Below are positions 18,118 through 27,372 of a stretch of DNA of 64,000 nt, piece after piece (position 1 is the stretch's first letter; every line of letters starts with the position of its first letter). The stretch is from Shewanella kaireitica (GTDB lineage: Bacteria; Pseudomonadota; Gammaproteobacteria; Enterobacterales; Shewanellaceae), in contig NZ_JAKIKQ010000013.1 in assembly GCF_023284045.1 (NCBI RefSeq), positions 89,454-153,453 on the forward strand. The letters are read 5' to 3'. Below the pieces are notes generated by a model. It had not been told where the DNA came from, made no database searches, and was given only the letters and a program-made list of their open reading frames with translations. Made by a program: the position numbers and the translations under genes.

Positions 18118-20043
18118 TTAAAGCACTATTTCTGCTTTTTCACTGTTACTTACTGTTAATAAAGGAGTTGGCTTTGCGATGTAGTAGCCTTGAAGCCCGT
18201 CCATTAACAGGTGCTCCATTGCCAGCTTTTCCTCTTGATTTTCTACACCTGTGGCAATCACTCGGATAGTGAGCTTTCTTGCTATATCAATAATCATTTT
18301 GACAAAGAACTGGTTGTGGGCGTCTGAATTTATCCCTTGGGTATAGCTACCGTCCAATTTGATAAAGTCTGGTCGAACATCTTTGAAAAACTTAAAAGAG
18401 GTGAAACCTAGGCCAAATCGTTCAATAGAGACACGTGCTCCAACACTGTGGATTTCATTAATAAAATGATAAGTAGCGGACAAATTAGTTTGCATACCTG
18501 ACTCATTGACTTCAAAAACTAATCTGGCTGCTATGTGACGCTGACGAACTAATACATTTTTAAGCCAAGCGACAAAACTCTCTTGGTTTGCAGACGATGC
18601 CGATATATTTATGCCAAATAAACCTGACATTGATGGCGTTTCATTGAGCATACTCAGGGTTTTTAAGATGACGAGCTTATCGAGTTCCTCGCTCATTCCG
18701 TGACGTTCTGCCATTGCAATGACGGTTGTTGTGGGGAGAAATTTTCCTTGGTCATTATAAAATCGAGATAGTAGTTCTCGGTAGGACTCCACATCATTTC
18801 TACAAGGGCGAATAGGCTGGGCATAAAATTTGATTGCGCTGCGTTTTACTATGTCATCGATAGCGACTTTCCATCTGCTGTCTCCAAATAGCTCATCACC
18901 TTTGAGCCTTTGAAGTACATGTACACTATTAGGACCTAATGTTTGAGCGATGCTCACAGCGGTATCCGCTAGCGTCATTAAAGAAACTGGGTCGCTATTT
19001 TGTAGGTAGGGGCATAATCCAATATAGGCAACGGAATCGGTTCCCAAGTTTTGCTGATACTCATCGAATGCATTCTTTACCTGTTCGATAATACTTGTAC
19101 CTTCTTTAAGCGTAACGTCGGGTAATATGAGCGCGAAATCTGCTGTCGAGATCCGGTAACAATAAGCATTAGGAGACTTAACTAACGATTTTCTAATGTG
19201 ATTTGAGATACGGGTTAAGTAATCATCTCCAGCCTCACGACCATGTAATTGGTTTATAGCACCAAGCTCAGTGGCCTTTACCATCGCAAGTACACCGAAC
19301 TGTTGGCTATTGGGTGAGCAAATATCATTTAGTTTTTCAGTGAATTTCGCGCGGGTTCCAAAACCTGTTATTGGATCTTGAAATGCTGCTCTTGACAGCT
19401 TTTCATTGGCATCGGTGAGTTTATCAATTTCTGCTTTCAAATTATGCTGACATGACTCTATAGCTGTCGTTAGAGGTTTGAATTCTCCTTTCAACTTAGA
19501 CTTTTGTATTGAGTGGAAATCAAAATTCGGGAGATCTTCTATCAGTTTGGCGCTGTATCGTAACTTTTTGGCTTGGCGCAAAGTAAGCGCAAAACTGAAA
19601 ACACTGATAAGCAAAAATGTGGTCCATATGAGTATCAGTTGTTTTTTAAACTTTATAACAGTCTGTGAAAAGGTGTTACCAATAGAGAGTCTTACTTGTA
19701 ATCGACCGTTTTCTAAAGATTGCGTGTATGGAATATCTATTTGAAACAGTTCACTAATGATATCTTCATGCTGAGAGAGTAATCGGCCATGGGTGTAGCT
19801 TTTATCACTGTCATTACTATCTATATATTGGAAAAATTGAAAAGAGAACTGCTTATCTAGGCTTAGGTATAAAGCCTTACCATCGTCTTGCCAGCTAGTT
19901 GCAGCATCAATACTCGAAACGTACTGCGCTAGTGTACTTTCGCTGTATGTTAATATGTCGGCTCGATTAACTGTGTATGTAACGAACGTTAATCCACAGA
20001 AAATAGACACTAAAAAAAGCTGAAAATATCGGAAACTGGTCAT
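18118..20043 (-). CDS. CsrD-like protein with degenerate GGDEF and EAL domains
   Basis: A 641-aa inner-membrane protein: helices at about 5-23 and 136-155 bound a periplasmic sensor region, followed by HAMP-like/coiled-coil, GGDEF and EAL domains. Both domains lack catalytic marks: the GGDEF position reads RISTADF (compare RYHRSDF in E. coli CsrD), the EAL position is ELL in SYRELLSRFY (HRELMCRIF in CsrD), and the phosphodiesterase DDFG is ERFG. Length and domain order equal CsrD (646 aa), which promotes decay of Csr sRNAs through RNase E without c-di-GMP turnover. ATG at 20043 is preferred over a GTG at 20058 since GGA precedes it. Shewanella also has MshH of this family, so the exact role is unsure. 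Confidence 0.8.
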   Translation of the reverse strand: MTSFRYFQLFLVSIFCGLTFVTYTVNRADILTYSESTLAQYVSSIDAATSWQDDGKALYLSLDKQFSFQFFQYIDSNDSDKSYTHGRLLSQHEDIISELFQIDIPYTQSLENGRLQVRLSIGNTFSQTVIKFKKQLILIWTTFLLISVFSFALTLRQAKKLRYSAKLIEDLPNFDFHSIQKSKLKGEFKPLTTAIESCQHNLKAEIDKLTDANEKLSRAAFQDPITGFGTRAKFTEKLNDICSPNSQQFGVLAMVKATELGAINQLHGREAGDDYLTRISNHIRKSLVKSPNAYCYRISTADFALILPDVTLKEGTSIIEQVKNAFDEYQQNLGTDSVAYIGLCPYLQNSDPVSLMTLADTAVSIAQTLGPNSVHVLQRLKGDELFGDSRWKVAIDDIVKRSAIKFYAQPIRPCRNDVESYRELLSRFYNDQGKFLPTTTVIAMAERHGMSEELDKLVILKTLSMLNETPSMSGLFGINISASSANQESFVAWLKNVLVRQRHIAARLVFEVNESGMQTNLSATYHFINEIHSVGARVSIERFGLGFTSFKFFKDVRPDFIKLDGSYTQGINSDAHNQFFVKMIIDIARKLTIRVIATGVENQEEKLAMEHLLMDGLQGYYIAKPTPLLTVSNSEKAEIVL

Positions 20044-20169
20044 ATTGAGTCCATTCACGTTTATAGAAGACAGTGATAGTGCAGAAACTTTTTATCAACG
20101 GCCATTATAAACAGGTTTTGAATTTATTATCAGTTGCTTCACTTGAGTAATTTTTATTTAGTGGGAATG

Positions 20170-20281
20170 ATGCTGAAATGCTGAAATGCTGAAATGCTGA
20201 AATGCTGAAATGCTGAAATGCTGAAATGCTGAAATGCTGAAATGCTGAAATGCTGAAATGCTGAAATGCTGAAATGCTGAA
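20170..20281. repeat. 8-bp tandem repeat, 14 copies
   Basis: Fourteen uninterrupted exact copies of ATGCTGAA end six bases before the 3' CCA of the first tRNA-Asn gene. Reading frames across it are artefacts of the repeat. Such perfect arrays change length by slipped-strand replication, so copy number should vary among strains. Confidence 0.97.
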
Positions 20282-20287
20282 TTAGAT

Positions 20288-20363
20288 TGGCTCCCCAGAC
20301 TGGACTCGAACCAGTGACATACGGATTAACAGTCCGCCGTTCTACCAACTGAACTACAGGGGA
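20288..20363 (-). tRNA. tRNA-Asn(GTT), copy 1 (promoter-distal)
   Basis: A 76-nt cloverleaf with encoded CCA. The anticodon loop is CTGTTAA, so the anticodon is GTT; D arm AGTTCAGTTGGTAGAACG and T arm GGTTCGAGTCC are standard. It is the last gene in the six-gene array as transcribed, with the 8-bp repeat in its 3' trailer. Confidence 0.97.
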
Positions 20364-20397
20364 ATCGTTTGTTACCTATAACATGTCTTAATTAGAT

Positions 20398-20473
20398 TGG
20401 CTCCCCAGACTGGACTCGAACCAGTGACATACGGATTAACAGTCCGCCGTTCTACCAACTGAACTACAGGGGA
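20398..20473 (-). tRNA. tRNA-Asn(GTT), copy 2
   Basis: Identical over all 76 bases to the neighbouring copies, CCA encoded. The spacer to the first copy is 34 bases. Confidence 0.97.
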
Positions 20474-20500
20474 ATCGCATAAATCTAATTATAAATAAAG

Positions 20501-20576
20501 TGGCTCCCCAGACTGGACTCGAACCAGTGACATACGGATTAACAGTCCGCCGTTCTACCAACTGAACTACAGGGGA
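20501..20576 (-). tRNA. tRNA-Asn(GTT), copy 3
   Basis: Identical 76-base gene with encoded CCA and GTT anticodon. The spacer to copy 2 is 27 bases. Confidence 0.97.
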
Positions 20577-20610
20577 ATTGCATTTTATTTATTAAATGTT
20601 GATAAAAAAT

Positions 20611-20686
20611 TGGCTCCCCAGACTGGACTCGAACCAGTGACATACGGATTAACAGTCCGCCGTTCTACCAACTGAACTACAGGGGA
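20611..20686 (-). tRNA. tRNA-Asn(GTT), copy 4
   Basis: Identical 76-base gene with encoded CCA. AT-rich spacers on both sides carry TTTTTTAT-like runs but no hairpin terminator, consistent with one polycistronic precursor. Confidence 0.97.
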
Positions 20687-20725
20687 ATTGCATTTTTTAT
20701 CAATATTTAGCTGTTTATATAAAAG

Positions 20726-20801
20726 TGGCTCCCCAGACTGGACTCGAACCAGTGACATACGGATTAACAGTCCGCCGTTCTACCAACTGAACTACAGGGG
20801 A
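20726..20801 (-). tRNA. tRNA-Asn(GTT), copy 5
   Basis: Identical 76-base gene with encoded CCA and GTT anticodon. The spacer to copy 4 is 39 bases. Confidence 0.97.
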
Positions 20802-20847
20802 ATTGCTCTTTTATAATTTCAGATAAATATCTGATTAACTTAAACTT

Positions 20848-20923
20848 TGGCTCCCCAGACTGGACTCGAACCAGTGACATACGGATTAACAGTCCGCCGT
20901 TCTACCAACTGAACTACAGGGGA
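20848..20923 (-). tRNA. tRNA-Asn(GTT), copy 6 (promoter-proximal)
   Basis: Identical 76-base gene with encoded CCA. It is the first gene transcribed: a strong promoter lies 35 bases before its 5' end. Confidence 0.97.
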
Positions 20924-20958
20924 ATCGAATAAGTTACGTCTCGTTGAAGACGGAGCGC

Positions 20959-20987
20959 ATATTAAATCGCTCTTACAACTGAGTCAA
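20959..20987 (-). promoter_or_regulatory. Stringent-type sigma-70 promoter of the tRNA-Asn array
   Basis: On the minus strand TTGACT (-35) and TAATAT (-10) are separated by exactly 17 bases and followed by the GC-rich discriminator GCGCTCC, the pattern of growth-rate-controlled stable-RNA promoters that ppGpp/DksA inhibit. It faces the six tRNA-Asn genes. Confidence 0.85.
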
Positions 20988-21836
20988 CTCGACAATGGAA
21001 AAAAAGTGGATTTATAGGGTTAAGTGTTCATCAAATGTGCATCATGGTGACGAATGCACCATATTTTACATTAAGTGAGCAGTTAGAATGCAAGTATATG
21101 AGTTAATCGTAGTTTTCGATTAGTTTTTAGTAAGGTAGAGTGAAAGTGTGCAAGTTGTGGACGGTACAATAGTTTCAAATGTAATAAAATTACAATATCT
21201 TTGTCTGTCATACTAAAGTAGCAGGGTTGGTTAAAAGTCCCGCTATAGCAAGGCTTAGATGAGTTATCCACTAAATCTGTGGATAAGCCTGTGGGTTAAG
21301 TGAAAAAATCTGTTGCAAACGCCTATGTATAGGGGCTTGAGCTTAAAATGCACAATTTTGCCAAGATTTTTTTTTATTGTTTAAAAACATATTGATGCAA
21401 AAATCAACAGTTAATTTCTGCCTTTCATCAAATTGTTGCTAATTTGTAACCAGCTAATGTAGCTGGATTGTGAATTAAAGTGCCATGTTTAGGCAAGTTC
21501 AAGGCAAGGCGGTGTCCTAAGCTATTGATTGTTGCGCTGTCACAAACTTTCACCAGAAGAAACAGAAACTGTCATATTAATTCGCTATAGGGACATCTGT
21601 TGATCAAGTCATTTTGCCATGTTGGGTAAAACTTATTGTCTATTGTCATCGCAAATTAGAAAATAGGCGAATGCTTCGGTTAGCCTAAAGGTGGGAGGTT
21701 TGTGGCATATTTTTTGGTTATTTGTAATGTTTTAATATGGTCGATAGTGAGACTCAACATAATTTTAGCGCATAGCCCCATCTGAATGTTCAAATAGGGT
21801 AAAATACATCCAAGAAAAATGAGGAAGCTTAACTTA
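20988..21836. other. Long gene-free region before uvrB
   Basis: About 850 bases between the tRNA promoter and uvrB hold no frame with coding character; a 62-codon minus-strand frame at 21083-21271 lacks a ribosome site and family resemblance. The region carries the DnaA-box palindrome (separate entry). I looked for a LexA box (CTGT-N8-ACAG) and did not find one. A small RNA or far-upstream uvrB promoter could sit here but I see no hairpin plus T run to support it. Confidence 0.5.
21264..21286. promoter_or_regulatory. Paired inverted DnaA boxes
   Basis: TTATCCAC (21264-21271) and GTGGATAA (21279-21286) are perfect inverted copies separated by 7 bases. The right copy reads TTATCCACA on the minus strand, the canonical DnaA box; the left is TTATCCACT. 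E. coli uvrB also has a DnaA-binding site in its upstream region, so regulation of uvrB is the likely context although the start codon is 550 bases away. Confidence 0.6.
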
Positions 21837-23840
21837 GTGTCTGAATCTGTATTTCAATTGGAATCCCAGTATAAACCTGCTGGCGACCAGCCGACAGCCA
21901 TTAATCAACTCGTTGATGGTTTAGAGTCTGGTTTGGCAAGCCAAACCTTGTTAGGGGTAACTGGCTCTGGCAAAACCTTTACTATTGCCAATGTAATAGA
22001 AAAAATGTCGCGTCCCACAATAATAATGGCACCTAATAAAACACTGGCGGCACAGCTTTATGGTGAGATGAAAGAGTTTTTTCCTCACAACGCCGTAGAG
22101 TATTTCGTTTCTTACTACGATTATTACCAACCTGAAGCCTATGTGCCTTCAACAGGGACGTTTATTGAAAAGGACGCTTCTGTCAATGCACATATTGAGC
22201 AGATGCGCTTGTCTGCCACTAAAGCATTATTAGAACGTAAAGACGTGGTGTTGATTGCATCAGTATCGGCGATTTATGGTTTGGGGGATCCTAAGTCCTA
22301 TATGAAAATGTTATTGCACCTTAGAGAAGGTGCAATAATGGATCAGCGCGATATGCTCAAACGACTTAGTGAGCTGCAGTATACGCGCAATGATATCGAA
22401 CTGCAGCGTGGTACGTATCGTGTTCGTGGTGAAGTGATTGATGTGTTTCCTGCAGATTCTGACAAGCATGCAATTAGAGTAGAGCTTTTCGATGATGAAA
22501 TTGAGCGTTTGAGTTTATTCGATCCGCTAACAGGTCACATCATGAAGCGTATCGCCCGTATTACTGTTTATCCTAAGAGTCATTATGTGACACCTCGAGA
22601 ATCGATCTTAGCGGCGACTGAACACATAAAAGAGGAACTTCGTGAACGTAAGAAGCAGTTATTAGACCTTAATAAACTCATAGAAGAGCAACGAATCACT
22701 GAGCGGGTACAATATGACGTAGAGATGATGACTGAACTTGGCTATTGCTCTGGTATCGAGAACTACTCTCGCTATCTATCTGGGCGTGCTTCTGGCGATG
22801 GTCCGCCAACATTACTCGATTACTTACCCGAGGATGGTTTGCTAATCATCGATGAGTCACACGTTACGGTTCCACAAATTGGCGCTATGTACAAAGGCGA
22901 CCGTTCGCGAAAGATGAACTTAGTTGAGTATGGGTTTCGTTTACCGTCAGCGCTTGACAACCGACCGCTAAAGTTTGAAGAGTTTGAAGCCTTGATGCCG
23001 CAGAGTATTTTTGTTTCAGCGACCCCAAGTGAATATGAGATTGACAAGTCTGAGGGGGAGGTTGCAGAGCAAGTTGTAAGGCCTACTGGACTTCTTGATC
23101 CTGAGATCGAAGTTAGGCCAGTTGGCATACAGGTTGATGATCTACTCTCTGAAATCGGTAAACGTGTTGCAGTTAACGAACGGGTGCTTGTCACGACATT
23201 AACTAAAAGAATGTCGGAGGATCTGTCTGAATACTTGGATGAACATGGCGTTAAAGTAAGATATTTGCACTCAGATATTGATACTGTTGAGCGTGTTGAG
23301 ATCATTCGTGATCTTAGACTGGGTGTATTCGATGTGCTTATTGGCATTAACTTACTCCGTGAAGGGTTAGACATGCCTGAAGTCTCTTTAGTTTGTATCC
23401 TTGATGCCGATAAAGAGGGCTTCTTACGTTCTGAGCGCTCTCTTATTCAAACTATTGGGCGCGCTGCACGTAATGTTAACGGCAAAGTTATTCTGTATGG
23501 CGACCGTATCACTAAGTCTATGGATAAAGCGATTACGGAAACAAATCGTCGCCGAGAGATGCAGCATCAGTACAATCTTGATAATGGTATTACACCTAAG
23601 GGTGTCATCAAGCGTATCACCGATGTTATGGATGTCGGGGATAGTGATAATGTGTCGAGTAAATTAGGCCAAGTCGCAGAGAGTGATGCTGATTATCATG
23701 CCAAACCTGCGGATATCAGTCATGAGATCGATAAGCTTGAAAAACAGATGCATGAACATGCTAAGAATTTAGAGTTTGAAGAGGCTGCAGCGATCAGAGA
23801 CAGAGTTGGCAGATTACGTGAACAATTTATAAAGGCGTGA
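21837..23840 (+). CDS. uvrB: UvrABC excinuclease subunit B
   Basis: UvrB is the damage-verifying helicase-like subunit of nucleotide excision repair; it is loaded by UvrA and recruits UvrC. The 667-aa protein has Walker A GVTGSGKT, the beta-hairpin tyrosine region [21 protein letters not shown], helicase motifs ([45 protein letters not shown]) and the C-terminal UVR motif that binds UvrC ([19 protein letters not shown]). I use GTG at 21837 because GAGGA precedes it and the N-terminus then matches family length; an ATG at 21819 has no ribosome site. It is monocistronic, with a terminator directly downstream. Confidence 0.97.
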   Translation: MSESVFQLESQYKPAGDQPTAINQLVDGLESGLASQTLLGVTGSGKTFTIANVIEKMSRPTIIMAPNKTLAAQLYGEMKEFFPHNAVEYFVSYYDYYQPEAYVPSTGTFIEKDASVNAHIEQMRLSATKALLERKDVVLIASVSAIYGLGDPKSYMKMLLHLREGAIMDQRDMLKRLSELQYTRNDIELQRGTYRVRGEVIDVFPADSDKHAIRVELFDDEIERLSLFDPLTGHIMKRIARITVYPKSHYVTPRESILAATEHIKEELRERKKQLLDLNKLIEEQRITERVQYDVEMMTELGYCSGIENYSRYLSGRASGDGPPTLLDYLPEDGLLIIDESHVTVPQIGAMYKGDRSRKMNLVEYGFRLPSALDNRPLKFEEFEALMPQSIFVSATPSEYEIDKSEGEVAEQVVRPTGLLDPEIEVRPVGIQVDDLLSEIGKRVAVNERVLVTTLTKRMSEDLSEYLDEHGVKVRYLHSDIDTVERVEIIRDLRLGVFDVLIGINLLREGLDMPEVSLVCILDADKEGFLRSERSLIQTIGRAARNVNGKVILYGDRITKSMDKAITETNRRREMQHQYNLDNGITPKGVIKRITDVMDVGDSDNVSSKLGQVAESDADYHAKPADISHEIDKLEKQMHEHAKNLEFEEAAAIRDRVGRLREQFIKA

Positions 23841-23866
23841 CAGAAGCCAAATTGGAAATTTAATCG

Positions 23867-23896
23867 AATAGGAGACTGAGGTCTCCTATTTTTTTA
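23867..23896. terminator. Bidirectional intrinsic terminator after uvrB
   Basis: AATAGGAGAC-TGAG-GTCTCCTATT with a following T7 run. It ends uvrB and touches the last codon of the convergent rhomboid gene. Confidence 0.9.
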
Positions 23897-24484
23897 TCGA
23901 TTACTCTTCACTAGATTAAAGCCATAAAGACACGCTAAGCAGATAAAACCACTGACTACGCCAATTAAATGCGCCTCAGTGGCAACACGAGCGCCAATGA
24001 GTGATGTTACTTCCTGGCTGGCACCAAATGTTTGCTCATAGATCACTTTTAAAATAACCCCCAGAGTTAATAAGTAACCTGTTTTGAGACCTTTGCTTAT
24101 ATCTAGTACGGCTCCATAAACAAAAAGTCCATGTAATAATCCACTCAGGCCAACGTAACCTAGTGTATTTGGGAAGAATATGAGTAATGCTAAGCCTTGG
24201 GTTAAACCTAAAGTTATAATCAAAAGAGTGAGTGATTTGGCACTGTAGTGTTGCTCAAACAGTAACACTATCACCCATAAACCAGCTAAGTTCATGGCTA
24301 AGTGCCAAAAGTTGGTGTGCAGGAAATTCCCACTCAATAATCGCCACCATTGACCCTCTAGAATATTATCTCGTCTATAGGCTAAAGCATCATCTAATCC
24401 TAAAGAGAATAGAGTGATGCAAAGCAAGCTTACTAATGTGACGACAAAGTACGGGCTTCTGACCATTGGCGTTATTTTGTGCAT
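23894..24484 (-). CDS. rrtA: Rhombosortase-like rhomboid serine protease
   Basis: A 196-aa, six-helix intramembrane protease. The family signature is plain: [19 protein letters not shown], the nucleophile Ser114 in [11 protein letters not shown], and the partner His172 in EAHLIG. This compact form is the rhombosortase group, which cleaves the GlyGly-CTERM tail of secreted proteins in Shewanella, Vibrio and relatives before release from the cell surface. No GlyGly-CTERM substrate is encoded in this window. The ATG overlaps the end of queC by 13 bases, so the two are co-transcribed. Confidence 0.85.
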   Translation of the reverse strand: MHKITPMVRSPYFVVTLVSLLCITLFSLGLDDALAYRRDNILEGQWWRLLSGNFLHTNFWHLAMNLAGLWVIVLLFEQHYSAKSLTLLIITLGLTQGLALLIFFPNTLGYVGLSGLLHGLFVYGAVLDISKGLKTGYLLTLGVILKVIYEQTFGASQEVTSLIGARVATEAHLIGVVSGFICLACLYGFNLVKSNR

Positions 24485-25158
24485 TTAGCGGTTAACTGCG
24501 CTTGGATCATTGTTGAATTAGCTAAATATTCATCGAGCCCACGTTGTCGCAATATACAGGCAGGGCATGTACCACAACCATCGCCCTTTAATCCGTTATA
24601 GCAAGTAAGAGTCTGATGACGAACTAACTCAAGGCTATTGTATTTGTCTGCAAGCGCCCAGGTTTCCGCTTTGTCGAGCCACATTAATGGGGTGCTAATG
24701 GTGAGCTGCTTATCCATCCCTTGCATCAGTGCTGTTTGCATTGATTTAATGAACTCATTACGACAATCAGGGTAGCCAGAGAAATCGGTTTCACAAACAC
24801 CTGTAATAATAACGTCGGCATTTATTTGGTATGCGTAGATCCCTGCGAGAGTGAGAAATAAAATATTTCGGCCTGGAACAAATGTATTTGGGATTGCGTT
24901 ACCGTCTTTATTCTCCTCGATTGGGATATCTCGGGTGAGGGCTGAAACTGTTAGATCATTTAAGATCCCAACATCTAGTACCTGATGGCTTTTAGCACCT
25001 AACTTAGAAGATAATTCTTTGGCTATCTCAATCTCTTGCCTATGTCTTTGCCCATAATCGAAAGTTACACAATGAACTTCATCATATTGGGTGAGTGCTT
25101 GAATTAGACAGGTCGTGGAATCTTGGCCACCAGAAAATACGACAATTGCTTTTGACAT
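24472..25158 (-). CDS. queC: 7-cyano-7-deazaguanine synthase QueC
   Basis: QueC converts 7-carboxy-7-deazaguanine to preQ0 using ammonia and ATP in queuosine synthesis. The 228-aa protein has the PP-loop FSGGQDSTT (8-16), the FVPGRN substrate loop, and the zinc ligands Cys186, Cys195, Cys198 and Cys201. It is divergent from queE, which makes its substrate, across a 128-base shared promoter region. Confidence 0.98.
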   Translation of the reverse strand: MSKAIVVFSGGQDSTTCLIQALTQYDEVHCVTFDYGQRHRQEIEIAKELSSKLGAKSHQVLDVGILNDLTVSALTRDIPIEENKDGNAIPNTFVPGRNILFLTLAGIYAYQINADVIITGVCETDFSGYPDCRNEFIKSMQTALMQGMDKQLTISTPLMWLDKAETWALADKYNSLELVRHQTLTCYNGLKGDGCGTCPACILRQRGLDEYLANSTMIQAQLTAKCTK

Positions 25159-25286
25159 AATAATAGAACTTCAATTTATAAGGAGATGCGATGCGATAGT
25201 TTAACGCAGCGCGGTTTGCATTTAAACTACTTGCTACGCGGTTAAAAATCCTCTATAAATGCGCCCCTGCTGAACTCGAGGAAAAG

Positions 25287-25958
25287 ATGATGAATTATCC
25301 AGTCAATGAAGTGTTTGAGACCATACAAGGTGAAGGCTATTTTACCGGAGTACCGGCCATTTTTGTTAGGCTTCAAGGTTGTCCTGTTGGCTGCGCTTGG
25401 TGTGATACTAAACACACCTGGGACGTTATCGAGGAAAATCGAGTCGCACCTGAGTTAGTGATCCAAGTTGACGGAACGATAGGGCGTTGGTCTGAGTTAA
25501 CCAGTGAGCAATTGGTCGCTGCATTCAAGAGCAAGGGATTTACAGCTAAGCATATAGTGATCACTGGCGGCGAGCCTTGCATGTACGACCTGTCTGAGTT
25601 AACCCGCTACTTACATCAAAACGGCTATCAGACACAGATAGAAACGAGTGGCACCTTTGAGGTGGTATGCGACAGTTATACTTGGGTTACCGTCTCACCC
25701 AAGATCAATATGAAAGGTGGTTATAAGGTACTCGAACAAGCTCTTGAGCGTGCAAATGAAATTAAGCACCCTATTGCCACAAGCAATCATATTGATGAGC
25801 TCGATGCTCTCTTAGCCGATATTGATTTAGCAGATAAGACGGTCTGTTTACAACCTATTAGCCAAAAGTCTAGAGCGACTGAACTTGCGATGAAGACTTG
25901 TATAGAGAGAAATTGGCGCCTATCAATTCAAACCCATAAGTATCTAGATATCGATTAA
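25287..25958 (+). CDS. queE: 7-carboxy-7-deazaguanine synthase QueE (radical SAM)
   Basis: QueE is a radical SAM enzyme that rearranges 6-carboxytetrahydropterin to the deazaguanine ring. Cys32, Cys36 and Cys39 (GCPVGCAWCD) bind the [4Fe-4S] cluster, and ITGGEPCMYDL is the SAM-binding GGE motif. Length (223 aa) equals the E. coli enzyme. GAGGA precedes the first of two consecutive ATG codons. Confidence 0.97.
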   Translation: MMNYPVNEVFETIQGEGYFTGVPAIFVRLQGCPVGCAWCDTKHTWDVIEENRVAPELVIQVDGTIGRWSELTSEQLVAAFKSKGFTAKHIVITGGEPCMYDLSELTRYLHQNGYQTQIETSGTFEVVCDSYTWVTVSPKINMKGGYKVLEQALERANEIKHPIATSNHIDELDALLADIDLADKTVCLQPISQKSRATELAMKTCIERNWRLSIQTHKYLDID

Positions 25959-26022
25959 TAACGAAATTTGTATGAAGGCTTTTCGTTAACGGTATTAATC
26001 CGTTGCGAACGCTACAAAATAC

Positions 26023-26057
26023 AGCCCTTGTGAGTAAGATTAAGCAAGGGCTTTTTT
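26023..26057. terminator. Bidirectional terminator between queE and the convergent gene
   Basis: AGCCCTTG and CAAGGGCT form 8-bp arms around a 14-base loop, followed by T6. It lies between convergent queE and the cysteine-synthase-family gene. Confidence 0.75.
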
Positions 26058-26072
26058 ATGCTTATTACTTAT

Positions 26073-27146
26073 TTAATTAGCCGGACAATTAAGCATACTT
26101 GTATCACTAAAGTGTGTGAGCGCATCATTGTAAGGTGTTAAGTCGCCTATATTGTCCTTAACCCATTGAGCATCGTAATAGGTGTCTAGGTAACGCTCGC
26201 CAGAGTCACAAATTAAGGTCACAATTGATCCAGTCTCTCCTCTCTTTGCCATCTCCGAGGCGAGCTGTAAGGCGCCGTAAAGGTTTGTACCTGTTGATGG
26301 GCCAGTTTTACGTCCAATAATTTTTTCTAGCCAGTTTATGGTAGCCAAAGATGCAGGATCTGGAATTTTTCGCATCTCATCGACAACGCCGGGTATAAAA
26401 GAGGGTTCAACTCTTGGGCGACCGATACCTTCAATTTTACTGCCATTGGCGCAGGTGATATCAGCGTTACCTGTATTAAAGTAATCAAAAAATACTGAAT
26501 TTTCAGGGTCAACAACGCACAGCTTAGTCGCTAGTCGTTGATAGCGAATATAGCGTCCAATTGTCGCAGATGTGCCGCCAGTGCCAGGACTCATGACAAT
26601 CCATGATGGGATAGAGTGTTGTTCTCTTTCCATTTGATTAAAGATGGAGTTGGCAATGTTATTGTTACCACGCCAATCGGTAGCACGCTCAGCGTAAGTA
26701 AACTGATCCATATAATGGCCGTCTAACTCTTTGGCTAAACGCTCTGATTCAGCGTAGATCTTACTTGAATGATCGACAAAATGGCATTGGCCACCGTAGA
26801 ACTCTATTTGCTGTATTTTTTTCTTTGCGGTACTGCTTGGCATGACGGCAATAAAAGGCAGTCCAAGCAGGCGGGCAAAGTAGGCTTCTGATACCGCAGT
26901 GCTGCCTGAAGATGATTCGATAACTGTTGTGTTCTCTTTAATCCAGCCATTACATAGAGCGTAAAGAAAAAGCGAACGAGCGAGTCTATGTTTCAAGCTA
27001 CCAGTAGGGTGGGTACTTTCATCTTTAAGGTAAATATCAATGCCACTCAAATTGGGAGTATCAAGTTTTATTAGGTGAGTGTCTGCACTTCGTTGAAAGT
27101 CTGCATCGATTTTTTCGATGGCTTGATTTACCCAAGAACTAGTCAC
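26073..27146 (-). CDS. PLP-dependent L-cysteine desulfhydrase (Cds1-type)
   Basis: A 357-aa cysteine-synthase-fold enzyme. The PLP lysine is Lys52 in [20 protein letters not shown], with the phosphate/substrate loop [15 protein letters not shown] and the glycine-rich loop [16 protein letters not shown]. The long shared phrases ([52 protein letters not shown]) are those of Cds1, which degrades L-cysteine to pyruvate, H2S and ammonia, as I recall from the mycobacterial enzyme. Cysteine synthase CysM is the less likely alternative. It stands alone; sulfide production fits Shewanella metabolism but is inferred. Confidence 0.85.
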   Translation of the reverse strand: MTSSWVNQAIEKIDADFQRSADTHLIKLDTPNLSGIDIYLKDESTHPTGSLKHRLARSLFLYALCNGWIKENTTVIESSSGSTAVSEAYFARLLGLPFIAVMPSSTAKKKIQQIEFYGGQCHFVDHSSKIYAESERLAKELDGHYMDQFTYAERATDWRGNNNIANSIFNQMEREQHSIPSWIVMSPGTGGTSATIGRYIRYQRLATKLCVVDPENSVFFDYFNTGNADITCANGSKIEGIGRPRVEPSFIPGVVDEMRKIPDPASLATINWLEKIIGRKTGPSTGTNLYGALQLASEMAKRGETGSIVTLICDSGERYLDTYYDAQWVKDNIGDLTPYNDALTHFSDTSMLNCPAN

Positions 27147-27372
27147 AATAAGGCCTTTGATGTTGATCAGAAAGCTAAATCATAGTGAAATTAAGGGCAC
27201 AATGGTAGAGACAATAACAGATAATAATCAGAAATTTAGAACCGTAACAATAGCTCATAACTTGATTAACTTCGAAGTTACAAATGAACACTGGTGAATG
27301 TTTTTAAATTAACGGAGAAAGAAGTTAATCAAGAAACTTGCGTCGAATAGATATAGAAGGGCAGTTAAGAAG

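Noticed and set aside
20154..20348. 64-codon minus-strand frame
   Set aside because: It is translation of the 8-bp tandem repeat and of the tRNA-Asn gene; repeated FSISAFQH units are a repeat artefact.
20288..20923. Integration site of a genomic island at the tRNA array
   Set aside because: No integrase gene, no duplicated tRNA 3' end outside the array, and core genes flank both sides.
20160..20930. CRISPR array
   Set aside because: Regular repeats here are identical tRNA genes and an 8-bp tandem repeat without spacers; no cas genes are present.
21083..21271. 62-codon minus-strand frame
   Set aside because: No ribosome site, no family resemblance, AT-rich random composition.
21540..21836. 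SOS (LexA) box for uvrB
   Set aside because: Scanned the uvrB upstream region for CTGT-N8-ACAG on both strands; candidate CTGT motifs lack a partner ACAG at the right distance.
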